Assembly (NCBI GenBank): GCA_900552315.1
Contig: URZM01000018.1
Coordinates: 1 to 20,543 of the forward strand
Reading direction: 5' to 3'
Length of the DNA stretch: 20,543 nucleotides
Source of the DNA: an uncultured Bacteroidales bacterium
Lineage (GTDB): Bacteria; Bacteroidota; Bacteroidia; Bacteroidales; Muribaculaceae
Position 1 is the stretch's first letter; each line of letters begins with the position of its first letter. The position numbers and the translations under genes were made by a program. Under the pieces are notes generated by a model. That model did not search any database. It was not told the DNA's origin and saw nothing but the letters and a program-made list of their open reading frames with translations. This document shows positions 8,078 to 15,346 of this stretch, one piece after another.

Positions 8078-8100
8078 CAGGGAATAATAATGCTTTTTAC

Positions 8101-8820
8101 ATGGTTTCTACTGACATGCTTCTGTTGATTCCCGACACCGTGATGGCCCTGTTGCCCACTGCCCAAGACATTTTCTCCTGGTTTGTGGAACACGCGAACT
8201 ATTGGTTCGTGTTTGTCTTCATGGTCATAGAGAGTTCCTTCATCCCGTTTCCTTCGGAGGTTATAGTGCCTCCGGCCGTGTACCTGGCCTGCAACAATAT
8301 CGGTGCTGGAGCCGGCATGGATCCCGTGATGGTCGTTGCCCTCGCCACTGCCGGGGCCTTGTGCGGGGCTTATGTGAACTACTATTTGGCTTTGTGGATA
8401 GGGCGTCCGTTGGTGTATCGGTTCGCGGATAGCAAGTTCGGCCATGCGTGCCTCATAGACAGGGCCAAGGTGGAGAAAGCCGAAGCATATTTTGACAAGC
8501 ATGGAGCCGTCTCCACTTTTGTAGGACGGCTTATCCCCGCCATACGTCAGCTTATATCCATCCCTGCCGGGCTGGCAAGGATGAACGTGGGCGTTTTCAC
8601 GCTGTTCACCACCTTGGGCGCACTGGTCTGGAACGCCGTGCTCGGCTTGCTCGGCTGGTGGCTTGCCGAGTCTGTGCCTTATGACAGGCTGCTGCCGCAG
8701 ATAGAGAAATACAACCATTACCTGACTTACATAGGTCTGGGCATAGGCCTGGTATGCGTGTTGATAATCGCGCGCAACGTGATGAAGGCCAAGAAACAGA
8801 AAAACCAATCCAATATCTGA
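8101..8820 (+). CDS. DedA-family (VTT/SNARE-associated domain) membrane protein (239 aa)
   Basis: DedA proteins are polytopic inner-membrane proteins. Several are flippases recycling undecaprenyl phosphate or phosphatidylethanolamine; others remain uncharacterised. The sequence has the two re-entrant-loop signatures of the family: ESSFIPFPSE (residues 44-53, with the conserved acidic residue and Pro) and GRLIPAIRQLISIPAG (142-157, with both conserved arginines). Hydrophobic segments flank each loop, and a last helix (YLTYIGLGIGLVCVLIIA) precedes a lysine-rich cytoplasmic tail (KAKKQKN). The start at ATG 8101 follows the promoter by a short leader. The stop is 7 nt before rpe, so the two genes form an operon. 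The neighbour does not suggest a substrate. Confidence 0.9.
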   Translation: MVSTDMLLLIPDTVMALLPTAQDIFSWFVEHANYWFVFVFMVIESSFIPFPSEVIVPPAVYLACNNIGAGAGMDPVMVVALATAGALCGAYVNYYLALWIGRPLVYRFADSKFGHACLIDRAKVEKAEAYFDKHGAVSTFVGRLIPAIRQLISIPAGLARMNVGVFTLFTTLGALVWNAVLGLLGWWLAESVPYDRLLPQIEKYNHYLTYIGLGIGLVCVLIIARNVMKAKKQKNQSNI

Positions 8821-8827
8821 ATACACG

Positions 8828-9472
8828 ATGAAAGTATCCCCCTCGCTTCTTTCGGCCGATTTCGGCTGTCTGGCCCCGGATCTGGACATGATCAATGCCT
8901 CGGAGGCCGATTATCTGCACCTTGACGTCATGGACGGCGTGTTCGTACCCAACATCTCCTTTGGCTTTCCTGTGATGCAGGCGGTGGCCAGGCGCTGCAC
9001 CAAGCCGCTCGACGTGCATCTCATGATAGTGGAGCCGGACAAGTGGATTTCCCAAGTGCGTGACCTGGGCGCTGAGATAATGAACGTGCATCAGGAGGCA
9101 TGTCCGCAACTCCACAGTGTGGTGCAGCGCATCCACAATGCAGGCATGAAGGCCGGCGTCACCATCAATCCGGGAACTCCGGTATGTATGCTGGAGGACA
9201 TCGTGGAGGACGCCGACCTGATTCTTATAATGTCAGTGAACCCGGGTTTCGGCGGTCAGAAATTCATTCGCCATTCCCTGGACAAGGTGCGTCAGTTGCG
9301 TGAACTGATAGACCGTACAGGCTCCAAGGCGGTGATAGAGGTCGACGGCGGTGTGAACCTTCAGACCGGGAGGGAGTTGGCCGAAGCCGGAGCGGACGTG
9401 CTGGTGGCAGGCAGTTTCGTGTTCGGAGCCGAAAATCCCGCCGACACCATCCGCCAGCTCAGGCAGCTTTGA
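8828..9472 (+). CDS. rpe: Ribulose-phosphate 3-epimerase (214 aa)
   Basis: Interconverts ribulose 5-phosphate and xylulose 5-phosphate in the pentose phosphate pathway. It is a full-length TIM barrel. Motifs are SPSLLSADF (4-12), HLDVMDGVFVPN with metal-ligand His31 and catalytic Asp36, DVHLMIVEP (62-70), MSVNPGFGGQKF (135-146), and EVDGGV with the second catalytic Asp173. The phosphate-binding end reads GSFVFG, whereas many homologues have GSAIFG; this is a minor variation. It is translated 7 nt after dedA, and hairpins that may end the transcript follow it. Confidence 0.95.
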   Translation: MKVSPSLLSADFGCLAPDLDMINASEADYLHLDVMDGVFVPNISFGFPVMQAVARRCTKPLDVHLMIVEPDKWISQVRDLGAEIMNVHQEACPQLHSVVQRIHNAGMKAGVTINPGTPVCMLEDIVEDADLILIMSVNPGFGGQKFIRHSLDKVRQLRELIDRTGSKAVIEVDGGVNLQTGRELAEAGADVLVAGSFVFGAENPADTIRQLRQL

Positions 9473-9482
9473 TAAAAAAATG

Positions 9483-9550
9483 CCGGGAGCATGTAGTGAA
9501 TTGTCCCGGTTTGCGTCTAAACAAAACGAGGGCCGTCGCTCAGGCGGCCC
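9483..9550 (+). terminator. Two hairpins after rpe, possible terminator
   Basis: The first hairpin pairs CCGGGA (9483-9488) with TCCCGG (9504-9509), giving a 6-bp stem with a 15-nt loop. The second pairs GGGCCG (9530-9535) with CGGCCC (9545-9550), 6 bp with a 9-nt loop. Neither is followed by a clear T-run, so termination is plausible but not proven. The rest of the 106-nt gap to the ABC gene shows no TAnnTTTG promoter. Confidence 0.35.
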
Positions 9551-9578
9551 TGCTTGATATAATAACCTCTTAACCTAT

Positions 9579-10532
9579 ATGTCAGACGGAAACATTCTTG
9601 AAATCAGTCATCTGGTGAAGACCTACGGCGAGCACCGCGCGCTGGATGACATCTCCCTCAACGTGGGGCGTGGAGCCATATTCGGGCTGCTCGGACCCAA
9701 CGGGGCCGGCAAGACCACGCTGCTGCGCATCATCAACTCCATTCTGGTGGCGGACAGCGGCCAGGTACGCATCGGCGGCAAAGAGGCTGAGCTGGGCGTC
9801 ACCACCCGCAACATAGGATATATGCCCGAGGAGCGCGGCCTGTACCCCAAGATGAGGGTCGACGAGCAGATCATGTATTTCGGCCAGCTCAAAGGCTGCG
9901 ACAGGGAGACACTTCGCCGCAACATGGCGGAGTATATGGACATCTTCAATATCCCCGAGAGCGACCGTCACCGCAAGGTGGAGGAGCTTTCCAAGGGCAA
10001 CCAGCAGAAGGTGCAGATACTCGCCACCGTGGTCCATCAGCCCGAGCTTATAATACTGGACGAGCCGTTCTCAGGCTTCGACCCCATCAACGGCCGCCTG
10101 CTCACACAGCTCATAGCGCGCCTGCAGGAGCAGGACAGCACCATCATACTCTCCTCGCACAACATGCCTGCCATAGAGGAGATGGCCACGCACATAGCCC
10201 TTATAAACAGGGGCCGGCTTCTGCTCGACGGCGATGTGGATGAAATCAAGGAGGCCAATAAGACCGGGGTACTCGAAATCTCAGTGTCCGCTCCCCTGAG
10301 CATGGAGCTTGCTCTCGACTCTCCCTGCATAGCCTCAATAAAGCCGGTGGAGTGCCACCGCAAGAACGCGTGCGCCTATCAGATAGTTCCTGTCCCCGGG
10401 GCTTCGAACAACGACAGCCTGGCGGCCATAGCCATGCAGGGCAATATACTGAGGTTCGAGGAACTGCTGCCCTCGCTCACCGAACTGTTTATACGTTACA
10501 CCAACTCAACCCAAGACACACAGACACTATGA
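9579..10532 (+). CDS. ABC transporter ATP-binding protein, NatA-like (317 aa)
   Basis: ATPase subunit of an ABC-2-type exporter. Walker A is GPNGAGKTT (39-47), the Q-loop region precedes YMPEERGLYPKM (81-92), and the ABC signature is LSKGNQQ (137-143). Walker B is LIILDEP (157-163) with the D-loop at SGFDP, and the switch His is H194 in SSHN. The GLYPKM and LSKGNQQK sequences are typical of the NatA (sodium-exporter-like) group. About 95 extra C-terminal residues after the ATPase core resemble the accessory domain seen in these ABC-2 ATPases. The stop overlaps the permease start by four bases (ATGA), so the two are co-translated. Na+ export is known for Bacillus NatAB, but the substrate here is not shown by the sequence. 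Confidence 0.92.
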   Translation: MSDGNILEISHLVKTYGEHRALDDISLNVGRGAIFGLLGPNGAGKTTLLRIINSILVADSGQVRIGGKEAELGVTTRNIGYMPEERGLYPKMRVDEQIMYFGQLKGCDRETLRRNMAEYMDIFNIPESDRHRKVEELSKGNQQKVQILATVVHQPELIILDEPFSGFDPINGRLLTQLIARLQEQDSTIILSSHNMPAIEEMATHIALINRGRLLLDGDVDEIKEANKTGVLEISVSAPLSMELALDSPCIASIKPVECHRKNACAYQIVPVPGASNNDSLAAIAMQGNILRFEELLPSLTELFIRYTNSTQDTQTL

Positions 10533-11431
10533 GCAAGCTATCAACCATGATATCCATGGAGTACCGCATGGATATAAAGACCAAGTCCTTCTGGGTCTCC
10601 ACTTTTCTCGTTCCGGTGCTCATAGTGGCCTTCGGAGTTTTTATAGGTTACATGACCGCAGAGAGCGACGCCATGAAGACGATGAGCCAGTCCACATCTC
10701 CCCAGCCGTCCGAGGACATGACCGGCATGCAGGCATTCGGCATGATATGCGGTGTGTTTCTCACCATGTTCGTCATCATGTACGGGGCGCAGATATTCAA
10801 TAAGGTGAAGACCGAGAAATGCAACCGCATAGTCGAGGTGCTTGTGAGCTGCGTGTCGGGCCGCTCGGTCATGCTCGCCAAGGTGATAAGCGTGGCTTTG
10901 GTGGGGCTCACGCAGATGTTGGTATGGGGCCTCCTCGTGGTAGGTATCCTGATATGCGTGGCCATGTTCGTGCCTGTCGACATCGATTTCTCCGTCCTTA
11001 TGAGCGGCGAGGTGATAGTCGGGTGCGTGGAGGCGTTGCTGTATTTTGTGGGCGGATTCGTGTTCTACGGCGCCCTTTTCGCCGCAGCCGGGGCGCTCAC
11101 GGACCGCAACAATGAGAACCAGGGTTATCTGTCCCTGCTCATGATGCTTCTCATGGCATCGTTCTACATCGGTATATTCGCCACCGATGCCGAAGGCAGC
11201 ACGCTGGCCACGGTATGCTTTTATCTGCCCTTCACCAGCTCCACCGTGGGCGCCGTGCAGTCCATAGCCGGAATCGCCACTTGGTGGGAGAGCCTGTTGA
11301 GCCTGGTGGTGCTGTACGGCAGCGCCGCCTTCGCGCTGAGCATAGCTGGAAAGATATACACGAGCGCCGTTCTGCTCAAGGGCAAGAAATTCACGCCTCG
11401 CGACATCCTCACCTTCCTCAAGGCCAAATAA
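10529..11431 (+). CDS. ABC-2 type permease, NatB-like (300 aa)
   Basis: Membrane partner of the preceding ATPase. I choose ATG 10529, inside the ATGA overlap; the longer open frame from 10352 reads a shadow of the upstream gene. The N-terminus (MSKLSTMISMEYRMDIKTKSFW) is the amphipathic lead typical of ABC-2 permeases. It is followed by TM1 (VSTFLVPVLIVAFGVFIGYM), a short extracytoplasmic loop rich in Ser, Met and Pro, and then TM2 (MICGVFLTMFVIMYGAQIF). KVKTEKCNRIVEVLVSCVS is the cytoplasmic coupling region that contacts the ATPase. At least four more hydrophobic segments follow, ending in a basic tail. Most NatB proteins are longer, near 400 residues, because of a larger external loop, so this is a compact version. 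Confidence 0.88.
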   Translation: MSKLSTMISMEYRMDIKTKSFWVSTFLVPVLIVAFGVFIGYMTAESDAMKTMSQSTSPQPSEDMTGMQAFGMICGVFLTMFVIMYGAQIFNKVKTEKCNRIVEVLVSCVSGRSVMLAKVISVALVGLTQMLVWGLLVVGILICVAMFVPVDIDFSVLMSGEVIVGCVEALLYFVGGFVFYGALFAAAGALTDRNNENQGYLSLLMMLLMASFYIGIFATDAEGSTLATVCFYLPFTSSTVGAVQSIAGIATWWESLLSLVVLYGSAAFALSIAGKIYTSAVLLKGKKFTPRDILTFLKAK

Positions 11432-11457
11432 CACACCGTTTGCGGTATATTACGAGC

Positions 11458-11498
11458 AGGAGGCTGTTTCAAAATCTCTGATTTTGAAACAGCCTCCT
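11458..11498. terminator. Perfect 19-bp inverted repeat, probable bidirectional terminator
   Basis: The arm at 11458-11476 (AGGAGGCTGTTTCAAAATC) is exactly complementary to 11480-11498, leaving a 3-nt TCT loop. It sits 26 nt after the ABC permease stop and downstream of the convergent acyltransferase gene, where a shared terminator is expected. There is no T-run on either side, so it is not a textbook rho-independent terminator. The perfect symmetry also fits a small mobile palindrome. Confidence 0.55.
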
Positions 11499-11762
11499 GT
11501 GGTTCGTCAGGATGACTGACAAGCAAGGCGCTGAGGCTTGGAACTATGGGGGAGCGTTTTTCAGCACATGGCCGGGTACGAAGCCCGATAGCGACACCAC
11601 AGCATATCGGCCGTGATGACGCGCCGCCCTGCCTTGTGCCAGTGCCTTGCTTCGGTTTTGCTGAACGCCATGTGTTTTCCGGCCTGCCGAGTGAGGCGGC
11701 TTCCGGCAATATAGGCGCCGAGCGGGATTTTTCAAAATTAGCGTTTGTTTTTCAATACCCTC
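11499..11762. other. Gene-poor convergent intergenic region
   Basis: With the palindrome, this belongs to a 331-nt gap between the convergent ABC permease and acyltransferase genes. Short open frames exist on both strands. The best is on the minus strand, from a TTG at 11735 to about 11544 (63 codons), with KNPARRLYC near its start and SLSGFVPGHVLKNAPP at its end. It has no ATG and no recognisable domain. A minus-strand TAATTTTG box (11733-11740) overlaps that start but has no -33 partner. I call no gene here. Confidence 0.4.
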
Positions 11763-12497
11763 TTATGCAGGGTCCTGGTAGGCGGCCGGAAGGGCGCTGT
11801 TGATTTCGGCGCGGCAGTCGGCCATCAGCTTTTTGGTGTTGAACCCTTTCTCGCCTGGAGTTATGGGTCTGTGTATAGTCAGCGTGATTGTGCCGGGAGT
11901 GATGTTGTAGGTGTGGCGCGGCATCACCTTGAAAGCCCCGTCTATGGTGATGGGGACCACCGGCATGCCGAACTCGCCGGCCAGCATGAAGGCTCCGCGC
12001 TTGAAGGGTATCATGTGGCCGTCATGGCTTCGGCTGCCCTCAGGGAATATGACCACGCTCATGCCTTGTCCGAGCATCTTCTCCGCATCGGATATGGTCT
12101 GCTTGATACCCGCCACCGAACTGTCGTCCACGAACACATGTCCCACCGTCTTGCAAGTGAAGCCCACCATAGGCACCTTCTCCAGGCTCTTCTTCATGAG
12201 CCATTTGAATTTGTGGCCGAGGAATCCGTAAATGGCCCAGATGTCGAAAGCCCCTTGGTGGTTGGCCACGAAGACGTAAGACTGATTCCGGTGAAGCAAT
12301 TCCCTCCCCTTGACCTTGACACGCACGCAAGCCAGGGCGCACACGCATCGTGACCACACCATGGGAACCCAATATCCTCCCCATCTATGGCCCGCCACCA
12401 GGGTGCCGAGCAAGGAGAATATACAGGCCAGGAGGGTGATAATCACCATTATAGGGGCGGCGATTACCCACTGATATACGCGGAAAAGATATTTCAT
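11763..12497 (-). CDS. PlsC-family 1-acylglycerol-3-phosphate acyltransferase (244 aa)
   Basis: Transfers an acyl group to lysophosphatidic acid or a related lysolipid at the inner membrane. An N-terminal membrane helix (VYQWVIAAPIMVIITLLACI) precedes the acyltransferase domain. Catalytic motif I is NHQGAFD (N79, H80, D85: the NHx4D box). Motif III, which binds the glycerol phosphate, is FPEGSRS (151-157). Motif IV, VPITI, follows. Length and motif spacing are normal. The ATG at 12497 lies only about 5 nt past a good -7 box, so the mRNA may be leaderless; if not, Met17 would be the next start, but that would cut the membrane helix. PlsC itself is one possibility, but related acyltransferases for other lysolipids cannot be excluded. 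Confidence 0.9.
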   Translation of the reverse strand: MKYLFRVYQWVIAAPIMVIITLLACIFSLLGTLVAGHRWGGYWVPMVWSRCVCALACVRVKVKGRELLHRNQSYVFVANHQGAFDIWAIYGFLGHKFKWLMKKSLEKVPMVGFTCKTVGHVFVDDSSVAGIKQTISDAEKMLGQGMSVVIFPEGSRSHDGHMIPFKRGAFMLAGEFGMPVVPITIDGAFKVMPRHTYNITPGTITLTIHRPITPGEKGFNTKKLMADCRAEINSALPAAYQDPA

Positions 12498-12501
12498 GCG
12501 G

Positions 12502-12533
12502 CAAAATTACTAAAAAACGCCCAAACGCCGAAA
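12502..12533 (-). promoter_or_regulatory. Promoter for the PlsC-like gene, abutting its start codon
   Basis: Read on the minus strand, TTTC (12533-12530, one mismatch to TTTG) precedes a 20-bp spacer and TAATTTTG (12509-12502). The ATG begins at 12497, so transcription from this box would start at or within the start codon. The remaining bases up to 12636 show no other feature. Confidence 0.55.
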
Positions 12534-12636
12534 TCCCTTTTGGAGATAATTGTTTGTGGAGGATGCGAGTGGAGAAGGGGATACCCTTGACTCGGTTTTC
12601 CAGTTCGATTTGGAATCTTCAGGCGAGTGGATGATG

Positions 12637-13698
12637 TCAGTGGTCGAGCAGGTCCTTGTATAGGTCGAGGTAGGCGGTGGCCAGGGCTGAGGGGTCGAAC
12701 CGAAGGATGTTCTCGTAACCTCTGGCGGCAAGGTCTCGTCGCAGGCTTTGGTCTGAGGCGAGGCGTGCCAGGGCCGATGCGAATGCCTCTTCCGTGAAAT
12801 TATCGGCCACAACCGCACCCTCTCCGGCTGTCTCCATGCAGGCCGCGCAAGGCCCTATTAATACCGGACATCCGTGCGACTGTGCCTCGACGACAGGGAT
12901 GCCGAAGCCTTCGTGGGCGCTGGGATACAGAAGGCACAGCGCCCCTGCGTACAAGGCGCTCAGGCTCTTGCGGTTGGGGAAAGGGATTACTTTGATGTCG
13001 GCTGTTCCCGGCAGTGTGCCGATGAGTCTCTTCTCGGAGTCGGTGAGAGGCGCTCCGGCGATGCGCATTGCAAGGCCGGAGCTGACGGTGGCCCGGAGGG
13101 CGGCGGGAAAATTCTTGTAGGAGTCACGACCTCCCACGAACAGCACATAGCCGTCCTCGCGGGGGGAGGTGTCGCGGGTGAAGGTGCATGGGGCGCACAC
13201 GGCCGGGTTCGGGATCACGGTGGCATGCATGCCTGGGAAACGGTCCTGCAGCTTGCTCCGGGTGGTGTGGCTGACGGCCGCTATGGCGCTGGCATGACGC
13301 AACGCCCTGCTTTTCTGCCGTGAGTGTACCCACCTGGCGAGCGGCGCATGCGCTCCGGCCTCCTCGTAGATGAAGTCGTGGAGCGTCACCACGTTCCGTG
13401 CCAGTGGAGAGGGGCAGGTGCGGTAATAGGAGGAGTGGAAGATGAAAGGGGCGTCCCCCCTCAGGCGGACAGGCATATACCTGTCCAGAGCCAGGGGGAG
13501 ACGCTTTGAGTTGATGATGCGCGAGGAGGGTATGTCCAGCCCGGAGCGGAAAATGTTGCCCCGAGCGTCCTCGCGCTCCAGAAATTCTATGTCGAGCTCG
13601 GGCCGCCTAAGCAGCTCACGCACGAGAATCGCCCAGGCACCTGATATTCCACCCGCCTTTTGCAGGGAAAATATTATGTTGTCCAGTACGATTCTCAT
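12637..13698 (-). CDS. Glycosyltransferase, GT-B fold, group 1 (353 aa)
   Basis: A retaining GT4-type glycosyltransferase that adds a sugar from a nucleotide donor. The N-terminal half carries the acceptor-side Rossmann domain, with KAGGISGAWAILVRELLRR (14-32) and LHDFIYEE (106-113). The C-terminal donor domain begins around YVLFVGGRDSYKNF (184-197). It holds the diagnostic EX7E segment HEGFGIPVVE (E263 and E271), followed by SHGCPVL. There are no membrane segments or signal peptide, so it works in the cytoplasm. Acceptor and sugar cannot be told from sequence. It begins 23 nt after the glutamine synthetase stop on the same strand, so co-transcription is possible, but there is no obvious metabolic link. 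Polysaccharide or lipid glycosylation is the usual role. Confidence 0.9.
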   Translation of the reverse strand: MRIVLDNIIFSLQKAGGISGAWAILVRELLRRPELDIEFLEREDARGNIFRSGLDIPSSRIINSKRLPLALDRYMPVRLRGDAPFIFHSSYYRTCPSPLARNVVTLHDFIYEEAGAHAPLARWVHSRQKSRALRHASAIAAVSHTTRSKLQDRFPGMHATVIPNPAVCAPCTFTRDTSPREDGYVLFVGGRDSYKNFPAALRATVSSGLAMRIAGAPLTDSEKRLIGTLPGTADIKVIPFPNRKSLSALYAGALCLLYPSAHEGFGIPVVEAQSHGCPVLIGPCAACMETAGEGAVVADNFTEEAFASALARLASDQSLRRDLAARGYENILRFDPSALATAYLDLYKDLLDH

Positions 13699-13721
13699 GC
13701 CTGTGCCCGGGTTGGCGTGCG

Positions 13722-15227
13722 TCAGCCGCAGTGCCAGTATTTGCGCACCAGGTCCATCATGGCGCCGGGAGAGGCGTTCACCTTGGCGCGCAGGTCACCG
13801 TCATGGTATTTGCGCAGGGCGGCCACTATGCCGTCTATCATCTCGGAGCTGAACACGTCGTACTGCTCGTAGACGGCGCGCTGCTTCTCCAGGCAGTCGG
13901 CGGAGGCCATGCAGCAGTCGGGCAGAGTGGCCAGGGAGGCCAGCTTGTCCTTGTTCTCGTCCTTGTGTATGTTCACGGCCACGTATGTGTCCTTGGCCAC
14001 CTCCAGTGCGTCAGGCATCTCGAAGCCGTGGCGGGCGGCCACCGTCATGCCTGCCAGCAGCTGGTAGATGTCGGCCGAGCAGTCGGAGCTGCGAAGCTCT
14101 GCGGTCTGCTTCTGTGCGGGGGGCACGATGTCGTCCTTCTCCAGCGGGTTGGCCTGGGCGCACATGTCCACCTTGCCGGTCCAGCCCAGAGGCACGCGCA
14201 CCAGCACGGAGCGGTTGCGGTCGCCCCAGCAGATGTTCGTGGGAGCCTCCTGGTGAGGCACCAGGCGCAGGTAAGAGGTAGGCACCTTGTTGCCGAAAGC
14301 CGTGATGGAGGGAGCCATGGTCAGTATGCCGGCTATGGCCTTGCGTGCCTCGTCGGAGAGCGTGCCCTCGGCGTTTGTCATCACGTTCTCGTCGCCGTAC
14401 ATGAGCTTGAAATGGATGTGCAGACCCGAGCCGGCCTTGCCTGCCGTTATTTTGGGGGCGAAGGTCACGTCCAGGCCCATCTTCTTGCCCAGGTTGCGGA
14501 TTATCCACTTGGCGAGCATGAGGGTGTCGGCAGCCTCGGTGGAGGGTACGGGGAGGAACTCTATCTCGTTCTGCTCATAGACCTTGCCGTCGAGCGTGAA
14601 ATTGCCCACCTCGTTATGGCCGTACTTGATCTGGCCACCGGTGCGGGAGATGTATTCCATGCACAGCGTGCGGAACTCGTTGAACTTGGCATACGGGCCG
14701 CTCTCGTGATAGCCTTTCTGGTCGGTGGCGGGATACAGGCCCTCGTCGTCGGCTATAACATAATATTCCAACTCGCCCATGGTGTAGAAATCCAGCCCGG
14801 TGGTCTTGCGGAACGACTCGCAAGCCTTCTGGAGGGTGTATTCAGGGGAGGTCTTGAGCGGATGGCCGTCCTTGTCGAAGAAGGACGCGAGCATGGTGAG
14901 GGTGGGAACCTCGGCGAAGGGATCCACGAAGGCGGTGCGGTAACGCGGTATCACATAAAGGTCGGAGTTGCCGGCCTCGATGAACGGGAACAGGCTCGAG
15001 CCGTCCACGCGCTCGCCGAAGGTGAGTATGGACTCCAGATATTCCTCGGAGTTGATTACGAAATTCAGTGTCTTGAGGCGCTGGTCCCCTGCCGGATACA
15101 TGAAATTCACCATCTTGATGCCGTTCTCGCTGATATAGCGGATTATGTCGGCACGGCGGAAATCTTTGGCCTCTTTCTGGAGGTACTGCACCAGTTCGTT
15201 GGGGCAGAGCTTGATTTTTGGATTCAT
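13722..15227 (-). CDS. glnA: Glutamine synthetase family protein (501 aa)
   Basis: Catalyses ATP-dependent amidation of glutamate to glutamine, the main ammonium-assimilation step. The N-terminal beta-grasp domain includes YPAGDQRLKTLNF and DGSSLFPF (75-82). The catalytic domain holds the metal and substrate motifs in order: GELEYYV (151-157), GHNEVG (203-208) with QNEIEF after it, GSGLHIHFKL (266-275, ATP/ammonium site), SYLRLVPHQEAP (318-329) and NRSVLVRVP (338-346). I do not see the NLYDLPPEE adenylylation tyrosine site of enteric GlnA, so control by adenylylation is unlikely. About 500 residues is longer than GSI-alpha (near 440) but shorter than GSIII (near 700). The upstream leader contains a four-fold TATTG repeat. 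The family is certain; the exact GS subclass is less so. Confidence 0.9.
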   Translation of the reverse strand: MNPKIKLCPNELVQYLQKEAKDFRRADIIRYISENGIKMVNFMYPAGDQRLKTLNFVINSEEYLESILTFGERVDGSSLFPFIEAGNSDLYVIPRYRTAFVDPFAEVPTLTMLASFFDKDGHPLKTSPEYTLQKACESFRKTTGLDFYTMGELEYYVIADDEGLYPATDQKGYHESGPYAKFNEFRTLCMEYISRTGGQIKYGHNEVGNFTLDGKVYEQNEIEFLPVPSTEAADTLMLAKWIIRNLGKKMGLDVTFAPKITAGKAGSGLHIHFKLMYGDENVMTNAEGTLSDEARKAIAGILTMAPSITAFGNKVPTSYLRLVPHQEAPTNICWGDRNRSVLVRVPLGWTGKVDMCAQANPLEKDDIVPPAQKQTAELRSSDCSADIYQLLAGMTVAARHGFEMPDALEVAKDTYVAVNIHKDENKDKLASLATLPDCCMASADCLEKQRAVYEQYDVFSSEMIDGIVAALRKYHDGDLRAKVNASPGAMMDLVRKYWHCG

Positions 15228-15254
15228 GGTTTTAAGGTGTTTATATGTTTATGG

Positions 15255-15274
15255 TATTGTATTGTATTGTATTG
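15255..15274. repeat. Four tandem copies of TATTG in the glutamine synthetase leader
   Basis: Four perfect 5-bp units lie 28 nt upstream of the glutamine synthetase start; on its coding strand they read CAATA. A short tandem repeat at this place could vary in length and alter spacing between promoter or leader and gene. Confidence 0.85.
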
Positions 15275-15297
15275 GTTTTCAAGGTATGTAAGGATAT

Positions 15298-15342
15298 GGT
15301 GGCGCGGATACCGATGCCTGCGCATGCCGCATCCGCGCCGCC
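15298..15342 (-). terminator. GC-rich hairpin between lpxA and glutamine synthetase
   Basis: GGCGCGGAT (15301-15309) pairs exactly with ATCCGCGCC (15331-15339), and the stem can be extended by a wobble and two G-C pairs to 15298/15342, with a 21-nt loop. It lies 5 nt past the lpxA stop. No T-run follows on the minus strand, so it may terminate weakly or attenuate read-through into the next gene. Confidence 0.45.
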
Positions 15343-15346
15343 TGGG

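Noticed and set aside
8047..8100. Longer N-terminus for the DedA protein
   Set aside because: The added codons overlap a consensus promoter whose transcript starts after them; ATG 8101 fits.
9558..9563. TATAAT sequence upstream of the ABC transporter
   Set aside because: Bacteroidetes housekeeping sigma uses TAnnTTTG, and no -35 is present; likely chance in AT-rich spacer.
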